Shown here in pieces: positions 11,884 to 23,200 of a stretch of 64,000 nt of DNA (within the stretch, counting starts at the first letter, position 1; every line of letters begins with the position of its first letter). Made by a program: the position numbers and the translations under genes. Under the pieces are notes generated by a model. It ran no database searches. It worked only from the letters and a program-made list of their open reading frames with translations, and was not told the origin of the DNA. Source of the stretch: Saccopteryx bilineata (Eukaryota; Chordata; Mammalia; Chiroptera; Emballonuridae); the NCBI RefSeq assembly GCF_036850765.1, contig NC_089492.1, positions 292,724,590 through 292,788,589 on the forward strand, written 5' to 3'.

Positions 11884-13040
11884 CTAAAAGGTGCCCAGGA
11901 AAAGCAAGGTGGGAACTTGGGTGGGAATCCTAAGCTCGGGTGCTTATCTGAGTCCAGATGCTGGTGTGAGCAGTGTTGTCACACTGTAAAATGCCCAGGT
12001 GATGACTCAGACAGCTGTCTCCACTCCCCTCCCCCCTCCAAGAGCCCATAGTGGGAAAGGCAGGGAGGGAGGCTGGCCTGGGAGCTGTAGCTTGCTTGAG
12101 AATGTGCTTCCCTTCCAGCCCAGTGACCCATGGGCCCACAGTGGCCACCAGGCCCCACCTGTAAGGGCTTAGGCTCTGGCCATAAACTCATTCACCCCCT
12201 CGGGGCCTGAGCCTGACCACAGTGGCATCAGCTGGGGTTGACAGTGAGCTTCTTTCCTATGACTTGGGCTGTCAAGTGAGATAGATAATCTTGGGACTGG
12301 AGTTCTACTGGGGCATGAGACCCTCTGCATGTGTGTGCCAGCAGCCATTTGGAGGATGCTGGTCACTCTGTGAGCTCTCAGGGCAGGCACTATCTTTCTC
12401 CTTCCCTGGACAGCCAGCAGAGAGCTGTGATGGACATGGACCTTCCCTCCAAACCCATCCTGCCTGGCTTCCTCAGATTTACCTCAAGGGAAATTGAGAC
12501 CCAAAGCAAGAAAGCTCAGGCTTTGCCAAATGGATGACAACCTCACAGGGCCTAGGGGAATGGAGGTCAGGACTCCTGAGCTCAGGGACGTACACACTCT
12601 GGCTCTTCCAGTCAGTGGTGGACTGGTGGGGTCTTTTCCTGTGCTGGCTCACTGCCTGAAAATGGCCACAACCAGGCAGATGGGTGAGTCCCCAGCTCCA
12701 GCTAGCTTTAAGGGTGTCCTGAGGTCTCCTCACAGGGATCGTCACACAACCCTACCCCATCATCATTCTTGAGTCCCATTCTAGGGCCGCCCCTCTTCTT
12801 GTTACTCTCGCCAGTGTGGAACACCCTCTAGTGGACGCTGGACTTCCTCCTGAGGGTGAGGGGAGGGAGATTCCCTCACTCCAGTGGGAGCAGCATGTGG
12901 CTGGACACGTCACAGCCCAAGGGACGCTGCTCAGGGTCGTCCTTGACGGAGGACCTCAGGCTGGTTCGACTGACAGCGGCCGGGGTAAAAAATTCCTTCA
13001 CCTGCAGCCAGAAACACCATTCCTGAGCATTTCTGTGCAT
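11884..13040. other. Intergenic DNA upstream of the DVL1 CpG island
   Basis: No coding exon or intact transposable element recognised. Confidence 0.4.
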
Positions 13041-14270
13041 ACGTGCGCGCGCACAGCGGCCGTGCTGCCCGCTCGCTGTCACCTTCTCATCACATACTTG
13101 TGCTCACACCTACACTCCCTAGTCCACCCCGCATTCACTTGACCCGTGTTTCTCAAAATCCCTCATGGGTCCCGGCAGAGGTTATATGGGGTCGTAGCTG
13201 GCGCAGAGGCGCAAAGTGTCCGGGTGTCCTCCGCTCCTGGAGGTGGTGACACAGTCCTCAATTTCCTGCGAAGTCCCCAGAAACCTGCCGATGTGACCAG
13301 GAAGCCTTCGGACTCTGGGCATCCACGGAACCAGGAGCCCGCGCGAGGGGGCGAAGGACCGGAACCCCGTCGAGCGACACTTAGGGGGTCTCCCGGTGGG
13401 GCGTGGCCCGGGTTGAGGGTCTCCCTTCTGACAGCTGGGGGCGCGACGTGCAGGTGGGTCCGCACCCACCTCCTGCCCCGCGAGCGCGCCCCTGTCTGCC
13501 CACCCGCGGACAGCCCGGGTCCAGAGCATGTTCCGACGCCTCCGCGCGAGGGGGCAAGGGGTGAGATCCCCGGGAGAGCAAGTTAGAGGCCGCGCGCGTG
13601 CGCGCACACGCTAGTTCCACCACCTCCGCGCGCACAGGAGGTCCCATCCCACGCGCGCACCACGTCCTCCCGCGCGTGCGCAGCCACGCCCCGCGCCGCA
13701 GGCGGCCGGGTGACGTCAGGCCCCGCCGCGCTCTCGGGCGCCCCCAGCGGGCGGCGCGCTCAGCCGGGTGCCGGGCGGTCCCTGGAACTGCGCGGCCGGA
13801 GGGGGCGGCGGGGCGCACGGAAGCGGCCGGGCCTCGCGCGCTCCCTGCCTGCGTCTCCGGGACGGTGGGCGGATGGGCGGCCGCGGGCCGCGGGGCAGCA
13901 GCCAGGGCGAGCGCGGAGCCGCGGGCGGCGGGGCGGGCGAGGCCGGGGTGGTGGTGGCCGGTCCGGGAGCGGCGGGCGGGTGGGGCGCAGGCCGGCGGCG
14001 GGGAGGCGCCCGCGCCCGAGCCCCGGGCCGGGCCTGAGCACCGCTCGGGCTCCGCGCCCTCCGCCGCTGTCTCCACGCCATGGCGGAAACCAAGATCATC
14101 TATCATATGGACGAAGAGGAGACGCCGTACCTCGTCAAGCTGCCGGTGGCGCCCGAGCGCGTCACGCTGGCCGACTTCAAGAGCGTGCTCAGCAACCGGC
14201 CGGTGCACGCCTACAAATTCTTCTTCAAGTCCATGGACCAGGACTTCGGGTCAGTGGGCTTGGGCGCGGC
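13041..14270 (+). promoter_or_regulatory. CpG island: DVL1 promoter, 5' UTR and first exon
   Basis: CpG density rises sharply from about 13.04 kb and stays high through the first coding exon. It includes NRF1-like strings (GCGCGTGCGCGC near 13595, CGCGCGTGCGCAG near 13672), several GC boxes and a perfect CRE. There is no TATA box. This is the usual form of a housekeeping vertebrate promoter. Confidence 0.85.
13711..13718 (+). promoter_or_regulatory. CRE palindrome TGACGTCA upstream of DVL1
   Basis: Perfect 8-bp cAMP response element (CREB/ATF site) in a CpG-rich context, 362 bases before the DVL1 start codon. Binding is inferred, not shown. Confidence 0.7.
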
Positions 14271-17200
14271 GCGCTTGTTGGCACCTGTCTGCGTACGGGC
14301 AGGGCCGTCTTTGGGATCTTGGGGCTGTGATCCGAGCCGTGCCACCACGCTCCGGGGTGATTTATGTCCACCTGTCTGTGTCCTAAGCTGGGGAGCCTTG
14401 GGGCTCTCTGTCAGCCCAGGAGCCTGAAAACTCTGGACGGTGGGCAGGCTTCTTTGCCTATCTTGGGCCTGTTCTTGTGTACCTGAGTGTGTGCAATCTG
14501 CGTGCGGGTCAGAGTCTGTGGCCCAGGGCGACCCTGCAGTCCTACTTTGGGACCCTTCATACTCAGGGCCCGCTACCCTCTTCTGCGGTGGGGCAGGTGC
14601 TTAGGGCTGGCCTGGAGAGTTTGTGATTTATGGGGCATGGAGTCAGAGGAGTGTCTGTTGGAGTGTGTGTGGGGGGGGAAGGGTCAAAGTAGGGGCAGAG
14701 AGTCCCAGCCACCCAGTGGGTCCCCTAAATAGCATGGGAGGAAATAAGGAGATCTGGGACAAGGGTACTGATCTGTTTGCTGGCATCTGTAAAAATTTCC
14801 AGAGGCTCAAGACTGCCTACCTCTGATCCCCTCCTCCAGGATCCTGAGGGCAGGGCAGAGGTTAAGGGTCACTCTGCACACCCCTGCCCTGGGATTGCTT
14901 GCCATTGGGCCTCTGTCTCTGCTGAGCCACACAGCACTTGGAGTCCTGGGAGCAGTCTCTAGGTCAGCGTCCCAGCGTCTGGTCTTATGGTGGCTTCCTC
15001 CCCTGGGAGAACTTCCCACTTGCACTGGCTGGGTCTCTGGGACAGTGAGCAGGAGGCTGTCTGCTCAAGGCCTGACCCAGCACAACTACCGTAACCTGAG
15101 TCCCCAGCTCAGCAGTGCTGAGGAGGGGGAGCCAGAGGCTCTGTGGGCTGAGCAGGTGTGCCTGGCTGCCCTCAGGCAGCCCATGTCCTTGTGCGTGGCT
15201 GTGTCTGGGGACTTTGACATTGAAGCCATTTCCTGGATTCTGTGATTTGCCTGGGCCTTGGGCAGCCCCAGGTCAGGTCAAGCTGGGGCTACTCTGTAGC
15301 TTTTAGGGACCTGAAGATTTTTTGGACAACTGGACTTTACTGCCCCCACCACCACCACCAGGGAGAGGCAGAGAGAGGTGGGTGTGTCCCTGGAAGCCTT
15401 GGAACAGTGGTCCCCAACCTTTTTTGGGCCACGGACCAGTTTAATGTCAGAAAATATTTTCACAGACCGGCCTTTAGGGTGGGACGGATAAATGTATCAC
15501 GTGACCGAGACAAGTGTCAAGAATGAGTCTTAGACGGATGTAACAGAGGGAATCTGGTCAATTTTTAAAAATAAAACATCATTCAGACTTAAATTTAAAT
15601 AAAACGGAGATAATGTAAGTTATTTATTCTTTCTCTGTGGACCGGTACCAAATGGCCCATGGACCGGTACCGGTTCGCGGCCCGAAGGTTGGGGACCACT
15701 GCCTTGGAAGGCTGGATGCTCCAGGCCCTGCCTAGCTGGCCTTCTTGCTACCTCCGGTTAGGAGCCCACATGGGGCCAGGCTCCATGGGTGCAGCATCCC
15801 ATACCTCTCTGCCCTTACTGGGAAAACTCATGAAATTTGCTTCTCTGGGTCTGGGCTTCTTTGGCAATGACCATTGGCAATGTGAAAGAGCACTTTTGTT
15901 TTTAACTTAGTTTATTTTAACAAAAACTACTGAAGTCACTTATGCTCTCTGTCATTAATGGAAGTCAGCAGAGAGTGTGTGGTATGGCAAGGCATGTGCC
16001 CAGACCATTTGCTGTCCTCGGACCATGTTCTGGACTGTGTCCTGAGGGCCTGCTGCTTCTCATGTATCCAAGAGCCACTGCGGGCCACCCACAAGCTGCA
16101 GAGACACCCCCCCCCCCCATCCCACATTCATTCTCAGCAGAGGCCAGCCTGCTGGGGTATTTGCAGGACCCATGGGTGCCCTAGTGAAGGAGGCAGGTGG
16201 GCTGACCATCGGGGTCTTGGAGCAGGACTGGATGGAGTTCTTTAGCTTATCTAGGCAGGTCTGGAAATGGGTGAGATGTGAGGAAGGGAACAGGACCTGG
16301 CTGGGAGGAAGGGGCAGCTGTGAGGTCGAGGTGGGTGGGGACAGGGGGAGGGGTTGGCAGGCACAGTGGGCAGTCAGAATGGGGGAAGCTCACCTCATTT
16401 CCTCCCTGGATCTCTGGCTGGTAACCTGGTGGCCGAGGACCCCCACCAGCTACCTCTTTTCTCCCCTCCCCTGAGTCTTATCTGCAGAGCCCTAAGGTCT
16501 GTGTTTCCTATAGAGTCATTTATTCAGTGGGATAAACTCTCTCTGGGAGGGGCATTCAGTTACATTTTAGTGTGAAGAGACCTGGATGCCTAGAGGACAT
16601 GGCTGGAGGCGAGGGGAGTGCCGGCAGGTCCTGTGGGGCTGGGGCAGCTCCCCCCCCTATGACAGGGTAGAGTGGCCTCAGATGGGGGGCTGTGAAGAGT
16701 GCCCTGGTGAGCCTAGGCTCTTACTCCCACCCCTATCCCACTGTGGTCTGGGTCCTGCGTTCCCTGAGTCTCTGTTCCTGGTCATGGCTGGCCACCTAGG
16801 AGGGAAGGGGGAGTATAACGTGGGACCAGGCCTCACTTTCCAGGGGTGTCTTTGGCAAAGTGAGAAGAGAGTCCTGAACCCACACCTCACTTTTCCTGTG
16901 CATGTCACAGCTGTTCTGACCCAGCAAAGCTGGGGGAGGTCTCGGCCTGTGGTGAGCAGTGGTGCAGGGCAGGGAGTGTCTGGACCCAGTTCTCCGGTTC
17001 CGTGAAGTGGAGATTGAGAGGACTGGGCTCATGGCCCCTCTATCAGGGCTGCTGGGCTGATCCTTAGCCTGGCTGAACTAGGCACTTAGCTCATCTGGTG
17101 TGGCCTAGGCCCCAGTATTTCTGGGCCAGGACCTCTTATCTCTGGGGCCACCTGCCTATGGGCCCAGGGTGCTGGGTCGGGGCTACAGGGCAGGGAGTGC

Positions 17201-20200
17201 TCACTTAGCCTGGGTGAGTCCCACTTTGCTCTCCACAGCTGTGCCATTTGGGGTCACTGGCTCCTAGAAGTGTTGGTCACCCCCTAGAGCTTATGGCAGG
17301 GTGTGGAGGACTGAGCTCCCCTTGCCCTGGAGCCTGCAGAGTCTGAGCCTGGTGGGGGAAACTCCTTGGGGGCTTGGGGAATGACCTTTGCTTCCTTGTC
17401 TATGCCAGCTTTCTCTGCCAACTTCCTGCTTTGTGGCGGGAAGGGAGGATGGGCGGAACCTGGGCCTCTGGGGACGCACTTAGGGCTGTCCCATTGGGAA
17501 GGGCTGGCCATGGTGTGCTGTGGCCTTGGGAGCCCCTTGAGTCCTCCTGGGCCCTTGACCATGCTCAGCTCCCAGGGCCCTGCACTGAACAGATTCCTCA
17601 GTGGGGAGGTGTCTGCGGGGGTGGCGGGTGGGGTTGGGCAGCCACAAGTCGAAGGTTAACTGGGATCTGGGGCAAGATGCCACAGGTGCCTGGGTGGCCA
17701 CCTCTGAGGGTCAGGGAAGACTGCTCCAGGGCTCTGCTGTCCCACCTAGTGAGGCCTGTCGAGGAGGGGCCTCATAATTATTGGGAGGTGTTTCCCCTGA
17801 CCCTCACCCCTTGGCTCCCAGCCAGCAGTGGGGCACACTTTGAGGAGAGCCCTGTGCCCATTGTCCTGCGGTCTCTGGCCTCTGTGTCCTCCCTCCCTGC
17901 TGACCTGGCCTAGCTGGGCTGGGGCCTGTAGAGCCCCCATTGCCCCAGCCCAGATGGAAGGAAGGATGTCTGTTGTGAGTGCAGGATGGCGGTTCTTCAG
18001 GCTGGGGAGGGCTTGGGAAGCTGGACCTCTTGTACCTGGGAGGGGTGTCTCTGCCTGGGTAGGGGGCTCAGAGGCCTTGGGTAGCCCTGGGTGATGGGTC
18101 ATCTACAGGCCCTGGCTGAGTGGGCAGTAGGGGCTTGGGATGCCCCGGGGCCTCTGGGGAAGCCAGGGAGGCCCTGTGGTATGGGGGCTGGGGGTACTCA
18201 CTTGCCTTCCTGTGGGCGAGTTGGAAAGGTCAGGAGCTTGGGTGTAGCAGGGGGGATACCGGGGGAGCCTCCTGAGCTGGGTGGGGACCAGGTCCCACCC
18301 AGGTCTCCATTGCTGCTGTCCATCATAGACAGTGCTCTCGGCCTGCTCCCCCCCCCCCAATCTGATAACTGCAGCTGGCAGGGTCCCAGATATCTCTGTG
18401 CCACCCCAGGTCCTCCAATGGTGACAGCCTCTTGAGTGTCCTTGTCCAGGTCTGGGCCAGGTCCTGGCCTCCCTAGCTCAGCTCTGCAGGGCTGTGGTGC
18501 GTGAATGGGTGTGGCAGACATGGGGTTGGGCCCTTACTGGGGAGTGAGGACACTGAGAAATGATGTTTTCTGCAGGTTGGGCTGTGCTCCTTATTGTCAC
18601 AGGTGGGGCCGGCCCCGGGGCCCTGGTGGGTGCTCCTCCCCCACCCCCAGGTTGACCCTGTCCTCCATCCACTCTGCCCTCCCAGGGGGCAGGGTGAATG
18701 GAGGCCTTGCTCTCTGGGCGGGAGTATGGGGTGCTAGCTCTGGGAACTTCCTGCCACTTGCTGCTGCCCAGGACTGGTCAAGTTGAGGCTTCTTCCTGCC
18801 TAGTCTCCTGGCTCCTGTTTCTCAACTGGGCCCAAGTCTTGGGCGAGGAAATCCTGCTGTACTGGGCAGGGATGAGCTCCAGGGAGGCAGGGCGTCTGTG
18901 CCTCCTTCTGCTTCAGGCCCCTACCCTGCCTAGAGTACTCCTTGGGCGTCCAGGGGCCACAGCCCATGTCTGCCCCGTGTCCCCAGCCCCTTGCCAGCTG
19001 TGTTGGCTACTGTACTCCTCACCTCTTTGAACTTGGAACCTGGACTCTGTTTTCTGACCCTGGGGTCATGGGCTTCCTTTCTAGTTAGTGTTGTCCTGGT
19101 CTGCTGCATCCTGACTTTCCCAACCCTCAAGCCCAGGCTGATCTGGGGCAGCATTAAGAAATAGGCTTGACTGGTGGCTGTGCAGTGGTGTGGCCAATAG
19201 GGCTTGCTGACCTCTGAGGTTGACTTGTGAGCGGGCACAGCTGTCCTCTCAGGTCTTGAGTTGTTAGGCTTGTGTAGCAAGTGGGGTCTGCTTGTTTCCC
19301 TGGCTGGGCAGGTGGCCTGCCCTTGGAGTCTGTGTTTGTGTGTGCATGCACGGGTGGTGGCGGTGGTGTATGTGCCGTGCCACCTCATGTCTGTATCTGT
19401 GCTGAGACCTGCTCTGAACCAGGTTCTGTACTGGGCTGTAGATGGGGGTGTGTCTGTAGGTACGAAAGAAGCCAGACAGAGCCCTCCCTCATGGATCTAT
19501 CCCATGGTGCGCACAGATACAGAGCAGGGCAGAACTTGCATTATAGGGAGCTGCAGGCAGTCGCAGCCTGGTGTCAGAGGGTCGGCAGTCTGGATTCCTT
19601 GGGCTGGAAGTGACCCTCATGAGGAGGATGAGAGTCCCCCCAGGAAGAGAATGTGGTGGGTGGGGCATCCACACAGACTGACAGCTGGGCTTGTAGCAGG
19701 CATCCTGGTGGGTTGGGGGGGGGTCTCATCTCCAGAGCCCACTGGTGGGAGCAGCCCCTGTACAGTGGTCTCACTGAAGTGTTTGCCCACAGGGTGGTGA
19801 AGGAGGAAATCTCTGCTGATAATGCCAGGCTGCCCTGCTTCAATGGCCGCGTGGTCTCCTGGGTGAGGCTGTGGGACATTGGCAGAGGCTGGGGTGGGGC
19901 TGGTTCCGGAGTGGCAGGGGGCTGGGCCCAGGCAAGTTGAGTGTGTGAGTGGGAGGCTGGTCTCCCAGGGCACAGGTGGTGTGACCTATGGGGGGGGGTG
20001 GCTAGATGCCTGCAGCATCTCTGAACCTTGCTGTCCTTCGCAGCTGGTCCTGGCTGAGGGTGCACACTCGGACACAGGCTCTCAGGCCACCGACGGCCAT
20101 GCTGATCTGCCTCCACCTCTGGAGCGGATGGGTGGCATCGGAGACTCCCGGCCCCCCTCTTTCCAGTAAGAATTCTGGGCGGTGCGTCTGAGCCTAGTGG

Positions 20201-23200
20201 TCCTGTAGGACCTCTACCAAGTCGGGGTGGGAAGCTGAGCAGGGACTCATGGCCAGTAGGAGCTGGTCAGCAGAGGAGGGGTTGTCAGAGAGGCTCAGAT
20301 TGGGCAGGTGGGTGGACGAGGGTCCCTGTGGAGTCAGGGCCTCACCAGGCAAGGGGAGGCAAGGGACGGAGTGGGGTCTGATGGGAGTTTAACTTGCCCA
20401 ACACTCTTGTTGGCACAGCCCAAATGTGGCCAGCAGCCGTGATGGGATGGACAATGAGACTGGCATGGAGTCCATGGTCAGCCACCGGCGTGAGAGAACA
20501 CGACGCCGGAACCGGGAAGAGGGTAATAGGCCGCACCCTGGATCCCATACCCCACAGCACACCCCTGATCCCTGCTGACACGAGTTACTGCTCTAGGAAA
20601 TGGGGGTCTCTGGGGAAAGGTCCCAGACCCAGCTACCCAAGGACCTCACTGACCCCTCAGCAGCCCTGTAGTCACATTGCCCACTCTCTGGTCAACAGGG
20701 GCTTGAGATGCACAAGCCACCCATGACCTCCAGCAATCCTCCTTCCCTTCTGTCCCCACAGCCACTCGGGCCAATGGGCACCCGAGGGGGGACCGGCGGC
20801 GGGACCTGGGCCTGCCCCCTGACAGCGCATCCACAGTGCTGAGCAGTGAACTCGAGTCCAGCAGTTTCATTGACTCTGATGAGGACGACAATACTAGCCG
20901 GTGTGTGGGCGTATACTTGTGTTCAGGTGTGTGCGTGCAGGTGTGCATGCATGACGGCATGAGTGTGTGGGTGTATGTGCAGCATGTGCCGTGCGTTTTG
21001 GTATATGTGTGCAAGCATGTGCGTGTGTGAGCGTGTGCATACAGTGGTTGTGAGTGTATATGGGTGTGCATTGTGGCTGTGGGTGTATGCATGAGCCATG
21101 TGTGTGCATGTGAGTGTGCGCATAGGTGGGTGTATGTCATGGGTGTGTGTGCATGCATGATGTTTTACAGTGGTCTGTTTATGTTGTATACATGCGTATA
21201 TGTGCACAGGTGTGTGTCCATGTGCACTTTCTACACACACGAGTATGTGCCAGTGTGGGTGGCCATGCTAGCTTTTCTGGTGTTTGCCAGAGGGAAACAA
21301 TCCCCATAGGTGTGGGGTTTGTGTGTCACGCGTGCAGGGTGGGGTGTATGCAGCCAGGAGCTGAGCCCCACCTGCCACCTTTGGTTCCCTCCACTTGCCT
21401 CTGTGGAGAAGGTGGGGTGTCTGCTCTTGGCCACCTCCTCCCTGTTGTACCTCTTCCTTAGCCTGACCCCTGACCTCTGCACTTCTGACCTTCATGCCCT
21501 CTGACCTCCACACCCCCCTACTTCCCTGCCAGGCTAAGCAGCTCCACCCAGCAGAGCACCTCGTCACGGCTCATTCGCAAGCACAAGCGGCGGCGGCGAA
21601 AGCAGCGCCTGCGGCAGGCGGACCGCGTAGGTGGTGGTGGTCCGGGGGTGGGGTCTGCACTGCTGCCCACAGCCCCTCACCCAGCCCCCTTTGCAGGCCT
21701 CGTCCTTCAGCAGCATCACAGACTCCACCATGTCTCTGAACATCATTACTGTCACACTCAACATGGGTGAGGCTTTCGTGGCATCCCCGAGCAGGTGTGG
21801 GGTCCCAAGATGGGAACAGGGGTCCCTGGACTGGGCTGCTAACTGGACCCCACACCCCACAGAGAGGCACCACTTCCTGGGAATCAGCATCGTGGGTCAG
21901 AGCAATGACCGGGGGGACGGCGGCATCTACATTGGCTCCATCATGAAGGGCGGAGCTGTGGCGGCAGATGGCCGCATCGAGCCCGGTGACATGCTGCTGC
22001 AGGTGGGGGCTTGAGGAACTGCCGAGGGGCCAAGAGGTCGGCACCCCCACCCTGGGCACTGATCCCTTGTGCCCCCAGGTGAATGATGTCAACTTTGAGA
22101 ACATGAGCAATGACGACGCTGTGCGGGTGCTGCGGGAGATCGTGTCCCAGACAGGGTGAGGTGTGGGGACAGGCGGGGGTGGCCCCAGGAGTCACAGGGT
22201 GTGAGGTCATGTGGGGCCTCGCCCGTTCTTGCCCTGCAGGCCCATCAGCCTCACGGTGGCCAAGTGCTGGGACCCGACCCCCCGGAGCTACTTCACGGTC
22301 CCGAGGGGTGAGTGCGCCCACGGGGCTGGTGGGCAGGGGGTGGGGTGCCCGGCCCAGCCTGAGGGCCTCTCTCCTCTGTGCCCCTGTGCTCCACTTTCTC
22401 CCCTATGTCTGTCCATCCATTTGTCTGTTGTCACACGGCGGCCACCCAGCTGACCCTGTTCGGCCCATCGACCCGGCCGCCTGGCTGTCCCACACGGCGG
22501 CGCTGACTGGAGCCCTGCCCCGCTACGGTACGAGCCCCTGCTCCAGTGCCGTCACGCGCACCAGCTCCTCCTCACTAACCAGCTCTGTGCCCGGCGCCCC
22601 ACGTAAGTGGCAGCTCTTAGTTCAGGGAACTGAGGCACCGGGGCCAAGGACCAGGCCGAGGTACCACTGGGCGTGGTCACGCCCGAGGCCATGCCAGCCT
22701 CAGTGTCCATGCTGCTGTGAGGCCCCTGTGGGCGGATGCAGGGCCCGCACGCGCCTCAGCCTCACACTCCTCCCAGTGCATGCGTGTCTCGTGTGGTGGG
22801 AGTGGAGGTGCCTTGAGGAGCCAGGCCAGCCTGGGTCCCTGTCCAGGGGTGGGCAGGTGTGTGCATGCATGCATGGAGCCCCTCCTGCTTTCTGTGGCTA
22901 ACACGACTAATGGCATTGAGAAGGGGGTGGGCAGGAAGAGGCCAATATCCCTTTGTGGCTCTGGGTTGTGGTGGGGACGGCCTTGCCCTGGTTTAGGCCC
23001 AAATCCTGTTGAATATATGCAGGAGTAGGAGACCAGTCCCCCAACCCCCCACCAGCCCTGGGGGCCCCACAGCCTAGCCACCAGCCTCTGAGGGGTGGCA
23101 GTGGGCGGGCGCCGGTCCATCCTGAGAGCCCAGGGCTGCGCACTGAGGAGGGGCCGTGCCTTGCAGAGCTGGAGGAGGCGCCGCTGACAGTGAAGAGCGA

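Noticed and set aside
13381..14386. Long Arg/Pro/Gly-rich open frames on both strands in the DVL1 CpG island
   Set aside because: They arise because stop codons are rare in CpG-rich DNA and overlap the genuine DVL1 first exon in other frames.
20646..21240. Thr/His-rich open frames in DVL1 intron 5
   Set aside because: They are translations of the TG/CA-rich repeat.
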